From the NCBI GenBank assembly GCA_963836905.1, contig CAWIKY010000007.1, positions 310,001-374,000 of the forward strand: a stretch of DNA of 64,000 bases. The letters are read 5' to 3'. This DNA comes from CAWIKY01 sp963836905. GTDB lineage: Bacteria > Pseudomonadota > Alphaproteobacteria > Caulobacterales > Hyphomonadaceae. Positions 28,788 through 38,450 of the stretch are shown piece after piece (position 1 is the stretch's first letter; the number at the start of each line of letters is the position of its first letter). The position numbers and the translations under genes were made by a program. Below the pieces are notes generated by a model, which saw only the letters and a program-made list of their open reading frames with translations, searched no databases and was not told where the DNA came from.

Positions 28788-29618
28788 ATGCCTTTCATCA
28801 CCAACCAGCAAGCCGCCGAAACCGTCGATATTCACTACCAAGACTACGGCACCGGACAACCCGTAATCCTCATTCACGGCTGGCCGTTGAGTCACCGCGC
28901 CTGGGAGCCGCAGGTGCCCGCCATCGTCGAGGCGGGCTTCCGCTGTATTGCCTACGACCGGCGCGGCTTCGGCATCTCGTCGGCCCCCTGGGAAGCCTAC
29001 GGTTATTCGGCCCTGGCCAGCGACCTCAACGAACTTATTACTCAGCTTGACCTCACCGACTGCATTATCGTGGGCTTCTCCATGGGCGGCGGCGAAGTGG
29101 TGCGCTACCTCACCAACCACGGTGCCGAACGCATCGCCAAGGCGGCGCTCATCAGTTCTATCATCCCACTGGTGAAACAGAAAGACGATAACCCCAACGG
29201 CGTGCCGGAAGAAGCACTAAACGAAATTATGGAAGCGCTGCAAACCGACCGCGTAGGTTTTCTGGAAGGCTTCCACAAGAACTTCTACAACTATGATAAG
29301 AACAAAGACAAGATCAGCGAAGCGCACCTGCACTACGACTGGTCCATTGCTTCCTACGCTTCGCCCCGCGCCACCATCCAGGCGGCCAAGGCCTGGGCTG
29401 AAACCGATTTCCGCCCCGAGCTCAAGAACGTGACCGTGCCCACCCTGATCGTGCACGGCGACGACGATCAGGTGGTTCCGATTGAGACGGCCGGAAAGCA
29501 GGCCGCCGAAGGCATTGCCGACAACCAGTACGAAGTGATCGCCGGAGGCCCGCACGGACTTAACGTGACGCACCGGGAGCAACTCAACGAACTGCTGCTG
29601 GCGTTTCTGAAGAAGTAG
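28788..29618 (+). CDS. Alpha/beta hydrolase (non-heme haloperoxidase/esterase type)
   Basis: This 276-residue cytoplasmic hydrolase carries the oxyanion motif IHGWPLSH. The nucleophile elbow is GFSMGGGEV (Ser near residue 104), the acid lies in LIVHGDDDQVVP and the catalytic histidine in AGGPHGLN. This is the cofactor-free haloperoxidase-like esterase branch, with broad ester substrates. The natural substrate is unknown. GC content is higher than in the preceding gene. It is a single transcription unit, with META/NlpE convergent to it two bases away. Confidence 0.9.
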   Translation: MPFITNQQAAETVDIHYQDYGTGQPVILIHGWPLSHRAWEPQVPAIVEAGFRCIAYDRRGFGISSAPWEAYGYSALASDLNELITQLDLTDCIIVGFSMGGGEVVRYLTNHGAERIAKAALISSIIPLVKQKDDNPNGVPEEALNEIMEALQTDRVGFLEGFHKNFYNYDKNKDKISEAHLHYDWSIASYASPRATIQAAKAWAETDFRPELKNVTVPTLIVHGDDDQVVPIETAGKQAAEGIADNQYEVIAGGPHGLNVTHREQLNELLLAFLKK

Positions 29619-29619
29619 T

Positions 29620-30669
29620 CTAATTCGCCGCGCTAAACACCAGGGTGGTCGAGTCGTTACTCAACCGAAGTTGTCGTTCTGCTATGCGGAACGACAATCT
29701 TTGTTCGGAGAGTGCTCGCAAAAAGGTAGCTTCATCATTAAGCGTCGGGCAGGCCATCTTCGTGGAGGCTAACGCACCAAACTCCAGCGTGGAGTCTTTC
29801 AAATCAACGCTGCCGGTGAAGCGGTTGCAACCCCCGAAGCCCGACACCCGATTCTCGGCCAGTTGAAACTTCAGGTAGGGGGCTTCTGATCCCGCGTCCG
29901 TAGGCTTTCCGTTTACACTGCTAAGCAACCAGCGATTGTTCAGCCGATAATTCCCCTGGTAATTTCCGCAACCCAAGTAGGTTTTTTCCCCTTTGTTGCC
30001 AACCACAACGCGCACCTGCACCTGATAGTCGGAGGAATCGCCCGACATAGTATCCTGGCACTTCGCTCGGGTCACCGTCACCACCAGTTCCCCCGCTTCG
30101 GTAGCCGCATTCCATTCGGTCATTCCTTCTTGCGGATACGTAACCTCCGGGACGGGCGTGATTATCTCCAACCCGTTGAGAGTTTTGAGACGCATTTGCC
30201 GGTTAAAATCAATTGTTAAGCTCCAGAACGGTTCGTTGCCCGTTGCTTTGAAGTCAGCCTCAAGCGGGGCTGCATCAGGGGACTCGTTCGGCCGCTCCGA
30301 AGAGAGCACGTACCGGTCGGCTAAATCGCTTTCAATGGCCGCCCCGGACTGATCGAGCATGCGCAGGGTTCCACCGGCCACAACCCACCGATTCATCCCC
30401 GCATCGGATGAGCCATCCAGCCGCAGTATGCTGTCCTGCTCCACCGAGTAGGTACCCGAATCAACCAGCACCGTAGTCGACTTTCCCAGGTATTGCGAAC
30501 TTTGCACGTAGGCACCTTCGTCGCCAAGCGTGAGTTCGTAGCGGATGCCCGAACAGTCGGCGCACGGCAGCGTGCCGTAGAAGGTGCCGGTGGGAATTTC
30601 AATAGGAGGACGACTGCAACCCATCAACAGTAGTATCTCTAGGGCTAGACCAAGCGTATTTCTAATCAT
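29620..30669 (-). CDS. NlpE-like and META-domain lipoprotein
   Basis: This 349-residue lipoprotein has a lipobox (EILLLMGC) and a copper-resistance NlpE-type N-terminal domain with the CADC motif (FYGTLPCADCSGIRYELTL). A middle domain like COG3650 follows (FKATGNEPFWSLTIDFN). The C-terminal META/HslJ domain reads NRWLLSSVNGKP, GFGGCNRFTG and STKMACP. The combination is frequent in Bacteroidota envelope proteins and is linked to stress or heat-shock-type responses. The actual ligand is unknown. Confidence 0.9.
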   Translation of the reverse strand: MIRNTLGLALEILLLMGCSRPPIEIPTGTFYGTLPCADCSGIRYELTLGDEGAYVQSSQYLGKSTTVLVDSGTYSVEQDSILRLDGSSDAGMNRWVVAGGTLRMLDQSGAAIESDLADRYVLSSERPNESPDAAPLEADFKATGNEPFWSLTIDFNRQMRLKTLNGLEIITPVPEVTYPQEGMTEWNAATEAGELVVTVTRAKCQDTMSGDSSDYQVQVRVVVGNKGEKTYLGCGNYQGNYRLNNRWLLSSVNGKPTDAGSEAPYLKFQLAENRVSGFGGCNRFTGSVDLKDSTLEFGALASTKMACPTLNDEATFLRALSEQRLSFRIAERQLRLSNDSTTLVFSAAN

Positions 30670-30838
30670 AACACTTTCTTGCTTTTGTTCACTGAGAATT
30701 ATCGCGTAAATTTAACGCATTAAAAGCGCTTGACATACCCTTCTTCTAGCAAAGACTTTCGGTCTTCCGCCCCGCTCGTTTCACCCTTCCGGTGAATACG
30801 AACCTATCCCTTTTTGTCTAATCTTATCAAGCGTAATC

Positions 30839-31474
30839 ATGCAGCAAATAACCAACGTGGCCGTTATCGGGGGAACCGGTAAGGCCGGAACCTATCTCGT
30901 TCAGCAACTTATCCACCAGGGCTTTCATCTAAACCTATTGCACCGATCCGACACCCGAGTCGTAGAGCATCCCTCCGTAACCCTCGTCATGGGCGATGCC
31001 CGCGATTATTCTGCCATCCGTTCGTTGGCCGAAGGTTGTCAGTTTATCGTTAGCACCCTGGGGCAACCCCGGGGCGAAGCGCCTATCTTTAGTGAGGCTA
31101 CCCGCCACGTGCTGCGGGCCATGCGGGAGTGCCAAATTCATCGTTACGTAGGTATCACTGGATTGAACGTCTACGCTCCAACTGATCGGAAGCGTTCATT
31201 TACCCAATCTGCAACCGACTGGATGAAGTCCCACTACCCGGATACCACCGCCGACAAGCAGAAAGAATACGCGCTGCTTGCCGCTAGCCGAGTCCGCTGG
31301 ACGCTGGTGCGGCTTCCGATGATCGAACTAACCAATGAGAGAAGCGAACTATCCGTCAGCCTGGAGGATTGTCCGGGCGACGAGGTGAGTGCTACGAGCT
31401 TGGCGCAGTTCTTGATAGAGCAGCTAACCAGCAACCAGTACGTAGGCCAAGCCCCTTTCGTAGCAAACGCCTAG
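30839..31474 (+). CDS. NAD(P)H-binding atypical SDR/NmrA-like protein
   Basis: This 211-residue Rossmann protein has the dinucleotide motif VAVIGGTGKAGTYLVQQL, MGDARDYSAI, and a YAPTDRK-type segment in place of the classical YxxxK. This fits atypical SDRs of the NAD(P)-binding 10 group. Substrate and reaction cannot be inferred. TTG/ACTTTCG elements around 30,731-30,762 resemble a Bacteroidota promoter. It is convergent with the PhzF gene. Confidence 0.85.
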   Translation: MQQITNVAVIGGTGKAGTYLVQQLIHQGFHLNLLHRSDTRVVEHPSVTLVMGDARDYSAIRSLAEGCQFIVSTLGQPRGEAPIFSEATRHVLRAMRECQIHRYVGITGLNVYAPTDRKRSFTQSATDWMKSHYPDTTADKQKEYALLAASRVRWTLVRLPMIELTNERSELSVSLEDCPGDEVSATSLAQFLIEQLTSNQYVGQAPFVANA

Positions 31475-31485
31475 CACTATATGGT

Positions 31486-32287
31486 TCATGCCTCGGGAAC
31501 ATTAATCTCTCCGCGCAGGTACAGCACCGCTTCCCCGGCAATAGCTACTCGATCCCCGCGGTGGGTGCAGTACAGGGTGCCCCCGCGGGCCGAGCGCTGC
31601 CGGGCGGTGAGCTGTGCTTTCCCCAACCGCTGTGCCCAGTAGGGCACCAGCGTGGTGTGCGCCGAACCGGTTACCGGGCTCATCAATGCCCGACTGCGGG
31701 GCAAAGCAGCGCGACACAAAGTCAATGTCAGGAGAACTGCCGGCAGCCGTTACGATTACCGCCCGCACCGAGCGGTCTTCGGCGATCCGGCGGAAGTCGG
31801 GTTGCAGCTCCAGCAGTTCGGCCTCACTCTTGAGCACCACCAAATAATCCGAGACGCCCCGCAGAGTTTCAACTAGTTGTCCGCTGCCCAGCCCCGCGTG
31901 TACCTCCGCCGACAATTCAGCCGACTCCAACGTATCGGCAGGAAAGTCCATGACCAAGCGCGAACCTTGCCGAACCACCGTGAGCCGTCCGCTGCGGGTT
32001 TCGAAGCCCAGTTCAGAAGCAGCGTAGCCTTCCACTTCGTAGAGCACGTAGGCCGCGGCCAGCGTGGCGTGACCGCACAAATCTACCTCCACGGTGGGCG
32101 TGAACCAGCGCAGCGCGTAGTGGCCGCCTTTCTTTAGGTAAAAAGCAGTTTCCGCCAGGTTGTTCTCGGCGGCGATCTGTTGCAGCAGGGCGTCGGGTAG
32201 CCAAGCGTTGAGCGGACACACCGCCGCCGGGTTGCCGCCGAACAGTTGGTCAGTGAAGGCATCTACCTGATAAAGGGGAAGTTTCAT
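31486..32287 (-). CDS. PhzF-family isomerase/epimerase-like protein (one frameshift)
   Basis: The start at 32287 gives MKLPLYQVDAFTDQLFGGNPAAV. The catalytic glutamate lies in AENNLAETAFY and the conserved GHATLAAAYVL follows. After IDFVSRCFAPQSGIDE the frame breaks near 31,680. It resumes as SPVTGSAHTTLVPYW, GTLYCTHRGDRVAIAGEAV and ends INVPEA at 31486. PhzF members isomerise dihydrohydroxyanthranilate in phenazine makers, but most, like this one without phz genes nearby, have unknown substrates. Confidence 0.9.
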
Positions 32288-32390
32288 AGCAATTAAAGCA
32301 TTGAAGTGAAAGCGATGACGCACAAATGAACGCGCCGCGCTACCAAGTCACCAAGAAAACGATTATACTTGAGCAAACAAAGTAAGCCCC

Positions 32391-33469
32391 GTGCGCAACC
32401 CCCGCTGGCTCCGATACGGCCTCGCCTTCCTGATCTACCTGCTCATCGTGGGAGTGGTCTACTACGCCGAGCACCAGCAGGAAGGTGCCAACATCACCAC
32501 CCTGCCCGAAGCGTTCTGGTTCTCGGTGGTCACACTCACCACCGTGGGCTACGGCGACTACTATCCCGTGACGATCGTGGGAAGAATCGCGAATTTGCTA
32601 TTTTTGCTGGGTAGTGTGGGCGTGATCGGCTACCTGATCAGTCAGCTCACCGGGCAGGTGAACCAGTATATCGAACGAAAACGATTAGGACTCTTGGGAA
32701 CAGACTTTAGCAACCACATCCTGGTGATCGGCTGGGACAAGTTCGGCAAGCAGGTGGTCGACGAGGTGATTCACTTCGGCAAGCCGGTGGCCATCGTCAC
32801 CAACGACAAGGACGAAATTGACCTTATCCGCGAGGCGTACCGCAAGCAAAAGGTGTTCGCCCTGTTCGCCGACTATAACAACATCAACACCTTCGAGAAA
32901 GCCAACATCGGCCAGGCCGCCACCGTGTTCATCAACTTCGTCGACGACACTGAGGTGCTCATTTACCTGCTCAACCTCAAGAAAGTGTATCCCGACCTCA
33001 ACTACGTGGTGTCGCTCACCAACCCCAGCCTGCGCGAAACGTTCCAGAGCGCGGGCGTGCGCTACGTGGTGTCGCAAACCGAGATTGCCTCCGCCTGGTG
33101 GCCAGCTACACCTTCGAGCCCGACGTGGCGGTGATCGCCGAGTCACTGATGACCACCGCCCTGGGCGGCGAAGACTACGACTTGCTCGAGTACCGCGTCA
33201 CGGCGCAGAATCCCTACGTAGGCTATGACTACTTCGACGCTTTTGTTGAGCTGAAGCGGCAGCATGACTGCGTGCTGGTGGGCATCAATCAGAAACAGGG
33301 TGACGGCACCCGCGTGCTGCACAAAAACCCCGCAGCGGGCCTCACCATCGGCGAGCACGACTACTTGGTGCTCATCTGCGACGGCACCGCCAAGCAGAAA
33401 CTCACGAAGGTGTTCGGGGTGGAGGAAGGGCGAATGCTGGATAATCAGGCAAATGATCGGGTCGCGTAG
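32391..33469 (+). CDS. Potassium channel with RCK (TrkA-N/TrkA-C) domains, one frameshift
   Basis: The N-terminus holds two helices around a pore loop with the selectivity filter TTVGYGDYYPV. An RCK domain with a Rossmann start (NHILVIGWDKFGKQVVDEVI) follows, and then a TrkA-C domain (GLTIGEHDYLVLICDG). The frame breaks near 33,095 inside SQTEIASA/VASYTFEPDV. The protein would be about 359 residues and act as a tetrameric gated K+ channel in the inner membrane. The start is GTG at 32391. No second K+ gene is adjacent. Confidence 0.9.
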
Positions 33470-33475
33470 ATCAGG

Positions 33476-33892
33476 TTACAAATCCTGTTTCCAGTTGGTA
33501 AGCTTTAGCCCAGCGATTGGTTTGTAGTGTTTTTCATTGTTGGTTACCAAAACAAAATTATTCACAATGGCTATTCCTGCAATAAGTAAGTCCGGCGTGC
33601 CAATTTGAATTCCCTTTCTCCTTAATTGACCGTAACGATTAGCGGAAATATCTAGCGAACGGGTAGTGAGCTTAACGACACGGCAGGTAGTAACGAAATC
33701 ATCGAACAGTTGAAGCTTCTTGGTAGCACGAACGTATTCCAGACCCGCTCTTATTTCGTAATACGTTATTTCGGTGATTGTTAAGTAGGTGAATCCAATA
33801 CTCGCTAAATACCGCTGAGCACAGTCTTTCACTAGTTGGTCGCCTTTCATGTAAAAGGATAAGATGTCAGTATCCAGTAAGTGTTCATTCAT
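33476..33892 (-). CDS. Type II toxin, PIN domain (VapC-like)
   Basis: This 138-residue PIN protein starts MNEHLLDTDILSFYMKG (first acidic residue). It has TITEITYYEIRAGLEY (conserved Glu) and GTPDLLIAGIAIVNNFVLVTNNEKHY (third and fourth acidic positions). PIN toxins of this type cleave tRNA or rRNA. The ATG at 33892 overlaps the upstream antitoxin frame by 8 bp, the usual toxin-antitoxin coupling. An in-frame ATG at 33925 is less likely. Confidence 0.9.
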   Translation of the reverse strand: MNEHLLDTDILSFYMKGDQLVKDCAQRYLASIGFTYLTITEITYYEIRAGLEYVRATKKLQLFDDFVTTCRVVKLTTRSLDISANRYGQLRRKGIQIGTPDLLIAGIAIVNNFVLVTNNEKHYKPIAGLKLTNWKQDL

Positions 33893-34124
33893 TGATTCTT
33901 GAGTTTCCTTCTCGCCGATTGACAAACAGATTCTCTGTCAGATCTAGAAAGACCTCATCGTCAAGGTCATGCCAAGCACCGGCGAATGACAGTACGTCGC
34001 CCGTAAAACTCTTCTTCGTTGGCATATTGCTAATGAATGCTTCAACGTTTTTCAAGTCATCAGTATCCAAAGCATAAATGCGCTTAACGAGTCTCTCTTT
34101 AATATCTTTGGTATCGTTTTGCAT
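33885..34124 (-). CDS. Antitoxin partner of the PIN toxin
   Basis: This 79-residue protein (DIKERLVKRIYALDTDDLKNVEAFISNM... DLTENLFVNRREGNSRINE) lies immediately upstream of the PIN gene and overlaps it. Its N-terminal helices probably form the DNA-binding or dimer part. The C-terminus, with conserved-looking FAGAWHDLDDE, probably wraps the toxin. The same FxGxW..L.DE pattern occurs in many small Bacteroidota VapC-associated antitoxins. I infer the role from position. Confidence 0.8.
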   Translation of the reverse strand: MQNDTKDIKERLVKRIYALDTDDLKNVEAFISNMPTKKSFTGDVLSFAGAWHDLDDEVFLDLTENLFVNRREGNSRINE

Positions 34125-34218
34125 AGTGGTGGGAAGGCTTTACCGTCTAAAACGAAAAAAAAGGGTCTCGGTTTAGTACGTCACAATCTGGTTGTAGGAA
34201 CAATGAACAATCATATTC

Positions 34219-35923
34219 CTACATTATTTCTTCCACCGCGTCTTCGATCCCCTGTTTGCCAATCCACCGCTGGAAGTCGGCCAACAGACCGGCGTTTTCC
34301 CGCACCGTGTGGGGCGTGGTTTTCCGATCGAGCGCAAACGCAGCGAGTAGGCCTACCGCCTCGCCGATGCTCTACTTCACCGGGTGCAGGCGGTAGCAAC
34401 CGTTGGTGATGTGCGTGGTGCCAACGTTCTTGTTGGCCGGCAGCAGGTTCTCCATCCGCTGCGGCAGCAATGCGCCCAGCGGAATCTGGAAGGGCAGCGA
34501 AGCAAAGTTGATGTAGTTGTCGCCCCCGCTGCTAGGGTGCAGGTCAATGTGATAATAGCCCACTCCCACGCTGTCGTCAAAGCGAGCGGCAGTAGTGGTG
34601 TCCGGTCCGGCAACCAGCGCGCGGTTCTCTTTGCCCACGTGCTCTTCCAGTACCGTGAACCGGGCTTTGATGCGGCGCGACTCCCGCACGTAAGGATACT
34701 TTGCCAAACCGTCCTCGGTGCCCAGCACGTCGCCCCGCAACCGCAGGCCGGGCCAGCCCTGCCCACCATCGGGACGCGGCACCTCGGTCTGCAGCCAGTA
34801 GAACAGCGACAGACTCAATTGCTTACTTTGCTCCACATGCCGCTGCGCCTCCTCAGGCGACACGTCTATCAGGTTGCCCAGGAAGTAGTCGTTCTGTGGC
34901 CAGTTCACTCCCGTCACGTCGCCCGCGTAGGTGCCGGGCGCGAAGTTGTCGCGGGAGATCACGCGGCGGTAGTTCCACAGATTGAGCACCTCGCCGGTGG
35001 CTTCGCCGCGCGGATCGAAGCCCAGTGTCTTGGGTTGCAAGGTTGACGGGTGCGTGTAGGTAAGCGACAGCAAAGGGCCGGGCCAGGAGGGAGCAAGATC
35101 CGGCACGAACCCGCGCCAGAAGTCATAGTCGCGAGGTTGGTTGATGAGCTGCTCGGTATTTGGCACGTAGTCCATTGCCAGGCACATGGTGAAGGCCTGT
35201 TGGTTGGTGGGGTCGGCTCGCTCGGGAGCGTGCAGTTCGCCCGTCTGCTTTTGTGACTCGGTGCCGGTGACGTACTCGGTGCCGGTGAGGGGCAGTAGGT
35301 CGCCCAGTTCGGTGGCGTCCACGAAGTAGGGGAGCGCTGAGTTCTACCGAGTCGGTGGTGCGCAGATCGGTAGCAGTAAGGGCGCGCACCTGGTCGTCGG
35401 CCGCATCGGCTCCCGTGATGCGGTGATGGAGCAGCAGCGTGAGTTGGCGGTTGCTCAGGTAAGGAGCGAACAAAGCTTGCAGCACGGCCAGCGCCGGGAG
35501 GGGTTCGTGGCACAGGCGCGACACCGCCCCGTCGCCCGGATTGAAGTAGGATTGCTGCCGCGCCGCGGCGGTCACCGGATAGTGATCGAAGTAGTGCTGC
35601 CGAATGGCGGTGCGCAGGTCGCGGTAGGACTGCGGAGCACCGTGCGTCTCAATCCACTGGTGCTCATCCGGAGGAACACCCTGTTGGGTTAGCTGTCCGC
35701 CGATCCAGTCAGTTTCTTCGGTTAGGATCACGCGCCGTCCGTGGCGCAGGGCGGCTAAGGCGGCCGCGCATCCGCCCAGTCCTCCGCCCGCAATCACCAC
35801 GTCGGCCGCGTAGGCAGCGCTTTTGATGAGCAGTGCGCTTTGGAAGGAAGCAAACGCCGGGAAGCCCAGCGGAGTTAGCGCGGCGGGGACAGAGAGCAGT
35901 TCAATAAAGGAACGTCGGTGCAT
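34219..35923 (-). pseudogene. Secreted FAD-dependent oxidoreductase, one frameshift and one in-frame stop
   Basis: The start at 35923 gives a leader MHRRSFIELLSVPAALTPLGF. The FAD motif DVVIAGGGLGGCAAALAALRHGRRVILTEETDWIGGQ follows, as in PF12831 FAD_oxidored proteins. The frame breaks near 35,335 and resumes FVDATELGDLLPLTGTEY. It runs to NGCYRLHPVK, where TAG (34372-34374) interrupts. The same frame then continues SIGEAVGLLAAFALDRKTTP to a natural TAG at 34219. A TGG-to-TAG change would explain the stop. Substrate is unknown. Confidence 0.85.
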
Positions 35924-36042
35924 AATTATAAAGTTGAGAGACTTTTCAAATATAACAGCCTGCTTCCTGAAACCAATATTCAGTTTATTCCAACCTTTTA
36001 CGCGGCAAAGGGGTCTTAGCAACAGACCAACGTTACGAACGA

Positions 36043-36396
36043 ATGTTGACCCAACGGCTAGTCATTGTCCTAATGCTCGGATCGCTGTTTGCTTGCGAAG
36101 ATCATGTGCATATTCCTGACCCTATAGTGGTTGATTACCGGCCGGTGACCATTGTCTGGTCAGGGCCTTACGAAGTTGATGGATGCGGTTTTTCGGTTGG
36201 TGTTGACAGTGTTTGGTACAAGCCAACCAATGAAGGCCGATTGGATACCTTGTTCTTGGAGACTTTTGCCAACGACCGAGTTTCTGACAACGATACCGTC
36301 GTAGAAATGCGTTATCTGGACCTGCGAAAAGCAATTGATGCTTACTGTTGGGGAGTATACAAAGTCAAAGGGCTGGAAGTGCTGGACATCCGGTAA
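36043..36396 (+). CDS. Small lipoprotein of unknown function
   Basis: This 117-residue protein has a lipobox-type signal (VLMLGSLFAC) followed by EDHVHIPDP. It has two later cysteines (DGCGFSVGV and DAYCWGVYKV) that could pair after export. No domain is recognised. Similar short Cys-containing lipoproteins with VDSVWYKP-like strands are common in Cytophagales. Confidence 0.7.
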   Translation: MLTQRLVIVLMLGSLFACEDHVHIPDPIVVDYRPVTIVWSGPYEVDGCGFSVGVDSVWYKPTNEGRLDTLFLETFANDRVSDNDTVVEMRYLDLRKAIDAYCWGVYKVKGLEVLDIR

Positions 36397-36992
36397 TTTG
36401 ATTGATCAATTATTCCACGAAAAAGAATCTACTCTTTGTCCCCTAGAAAGTACGCCTTTTCCCGGCTACCCTTGAGGCACTTCTTTGGTTTCTAATCGTA
36501 AAACTTACCTCGGTCTCAAGTACTGCTCACCCTGAAAGAAAGAGTCAAACGTCCGTTTGCGGCATTTTTCGGCTCGAAAAGATGCTTCATAAGCGGTCAT
36601 GAAGCATTCTTTGGCTCGAAAAAAATGCCTCGTGACCGGTAATAACGCGCTCGACACGTCAAAACAGCAGCGCGAACCTCGGTTGGGAGGGTAATTTTCA
36701 CCGAAAGAGCGTGTTAAACCCGATCCGGAGCCATTCTTTTCGAGTGAATCTCTTCCGCTATGACCGGGCCGGAGCCATCTTTTGGTGGCGATGTGTGGCC
36801 CATTCTTCGGTATTTGCCGCTCATTCGCTCGTGACTTTTGGTGGCACTTTGCTTTGATTCTTACTTGACTAAGGAATTGGGCATACCGCACTTTTCTTTG
36901 CGACACGCATCGGTCAAGTTTGTGGCGCGCCGGGAAAATGCTACGCGAGTAGCAGCGCCCTTCGCCATGAGAAACTCACACTAAATAATCCC
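36397..36992. other. Gene-free stretch with paired hairpins
   Basis: I see no credible gene here. Two similar hairpins occur about 42 bp apart. One is GCATTTTTCGGCTCGAAAAG followed by ATGC (36562-36585). The other is GCATTCTTTGGCTCGAAAAA followed by AATGC (36604-36628). Each folds through TTTCG/CGAAA-type arms. A long minus-strand frame across the region lacks family features and is probably chance. Confidence 0.5.
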
Positions 36993-37643
36993 ATGAAGAA
37001 GAACACCATCACCACCGAGATTGCGAGAGCCCGTTTGGCCATTGAGAACGCCATGGAGCACAAGCTGATCGGGAAGCGACTGGCCGCTTGTTCGTACGAC
37101 CGCAAGAAGATGCTCGAGGGCAAAGCCCTGAGCGAAGAAACGCATATGTTGCAGTCGTTGCAGGAAGACAAGTACGGGCAGCAGCATCAGCAGATCGATG
37201 CCTTCCGGGAGCAGATGGCCGAGATTGACGAGCGTCACCGCAAGCACCGGCTGTTCGCCCGCTTTGCGCTCGGCGACCGGCGAAGCGCCATGAAGCAACT
37301 CAAGATGAGCGGCAAGCAGAAAAGTGACATCATGAGTCGGCTGGAGAACCTGAAGATGTTTTACCTGTTGATCGGGATCTATACCGACCAGATGGAAAAT
37401 TTTAGAGTTGCCCCCGAAGAATTGGAGCAAACCAAAGCGATGGTAGACGCGGCCTACAGTCTGTACCAAGATCGCATCTACGGCAAGAGAGACGCCAAAT
37501 ACGCCACCCAACAGCGTGACAAAAAGCGTCGGGAGCTGCGGCAGTGGATGGTACAGTTCAAGAAAGCCGCCCGTTTAGCCCTGCACGACGAGCCTCAGTT
37601 GATGGAAGTGCTCGGCCTTTGGGTGCGCAGCCAGCGGGTGTAG
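36993..37643 (+). CDS. Conserved-looking coiled-coil protein of unknown function
   Basis: This 216-residue, strongly charged, almost fully helical protein has heptad-like stretches (EEHTHMLQSLQEDKY, FREQMAEIDERHRKHRLFARF, QQRDKKRRELRQWMVQFKKAARL). It has no signal or membrane segment. I recognise no family. The ATG at 36993 follows a spacer with no clear Shine-Dalgarno, as is usual in Bacteroidota. It sits just left of the REP/RAYT region and is probably a host gene rather than part of it. Confidence 0.7.
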   Translation: MKKNTITTEIARARLAIENAMEHKLIGKRLAACSYDRKKMLEGKALSEETHMLQSLQEDKYGQQHQQIDAFREQMAEIDERHRKHRLFARFALGDRRSAMKQLKMSGKQKSDIMSRLENLKMFYLLIGIYTDQMENFRVAPEELEQTKAMVDAAYSLYQDRIYGKRDAKYATQQRDKKRRELRQWMVQFKKAARLALHDEPQLMEVLGLWVRSQRV

Positions 37644-37650
37644 TCTCATA

Positions 37651-37770
37651 ACCAGCACGAGTAGGGTCGCTCGAGGAGGACCCGGTTGCGAATACGATCC
37701 TGTTGAATCAAAAGAATACCTCCCCCCCCCAAACGCGCACCAGTAGGGTCACTCGAAGACGGACCTACTT
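37651..37770 (+). repeat. Two GTAG-headed REP-like palindromes left of the RAYT gene
   Basis: Unit 1 begins GTAG at 37661 and forms GGGTC (37664-37668)/GACCC (37679-37683). Unit 2 begins GTAG at 37743 and forms GGTC (37747-37750)/GACC (37762-37765). Both share the frame GCAC.AGTAGGGTC.CTCGA.GA. A GTAG-type head before an imperfect palindrome is the hallmark of REP sequences served by RAYT transposases, and one lies right next to them. Confidence 0.7.
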
Positions 37771-37822
37771 CTCTTGGGACACAACACGCACCCGCACTCA
37801 GCGAAGACGAATCTTCATCCGA

Positions 37823-38400
37823 ATGGCCGTTGGCATCACGCACTCTAACGAATATCCTACTTACTTTATCACCTTCACCTGCTACCGTTGGATACCGCTC
37901 TTCGAGATCACGCAGGGCTATGACTTGGTGTACCGCTGGTTTCGCTACCTGCGAGATAAGCAGTCAACCCAAGTGGTGGCGTACGTCATCATGCATTCCA
38001 TGCCGGGCCGAATCACTTTCATGGGATATTGCATGTAAACAAAGAAGACTTCAACCTCAATACGATGATTAGTGAGGCGAAGCGGTTTATGGCCTACGAC
38101 TTGCTCAAGCGCCTGCGGCAGCTACACGACCGCCGGTTGCTGAGTTTGCTAGAGGCGGGGGTGTCGCCGCTTGAGCGGGGGAAGGGGCAGATTCACAAGG
38201 TCTTCGAGCGGTCGTTTGACGCTAAGCCCATCTATACCCAACCTTTTTTTGAGCAGAAACTGAACTACATTCACCACAATCCGGTGCAGGAGCACTGGCA
38301 ACTGGTTGAGGACTATACCGACTACGAACACAGCAGCGCGTCGTACTACGAGCGGCAGGAGGTGAAGCACTTTGCGCCGACGCACTACCTGGATTTGTAG
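37823..38400 (+). mobile_element. REP-associated tyrosine transposase (RAYT), 5-nt insertion in the HUH motif
   Basis: The N-terminal frame reads YPTYFITFTCYRWIPLFEITQGYDLVYRWF and VVAYVIMHSM. The C-terminal frame reads PNHFHGILHVNKEDFNLNTMISEAKRFMAYDLLKRL to FFEQKLNYIHHNPVQEHW and HYLDL. Together they are a Y1/HUH transposase of the RAYT branch, with HFH as the metal motif and a tyrosine in the MAYDLL region as the probable nucleophile. An extra CCGGG at 38003-38007 shifts the frame just before PNHFH. Removing it restores a 190-residue protein. It is flanked by REP-like units. Confidence 0.88.
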
Positions 38401-38450
38401 TTTAACGGGAAGAAGCGCTTCCACTTGGTCGTGGTCCTCTATCGAGTGAC

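Noticed and set aside
36505..36906. 133-residue minus-strand frame
   Set aside because: It crosses paired hairpins, with odd composition and no neighbours or motif to support it.
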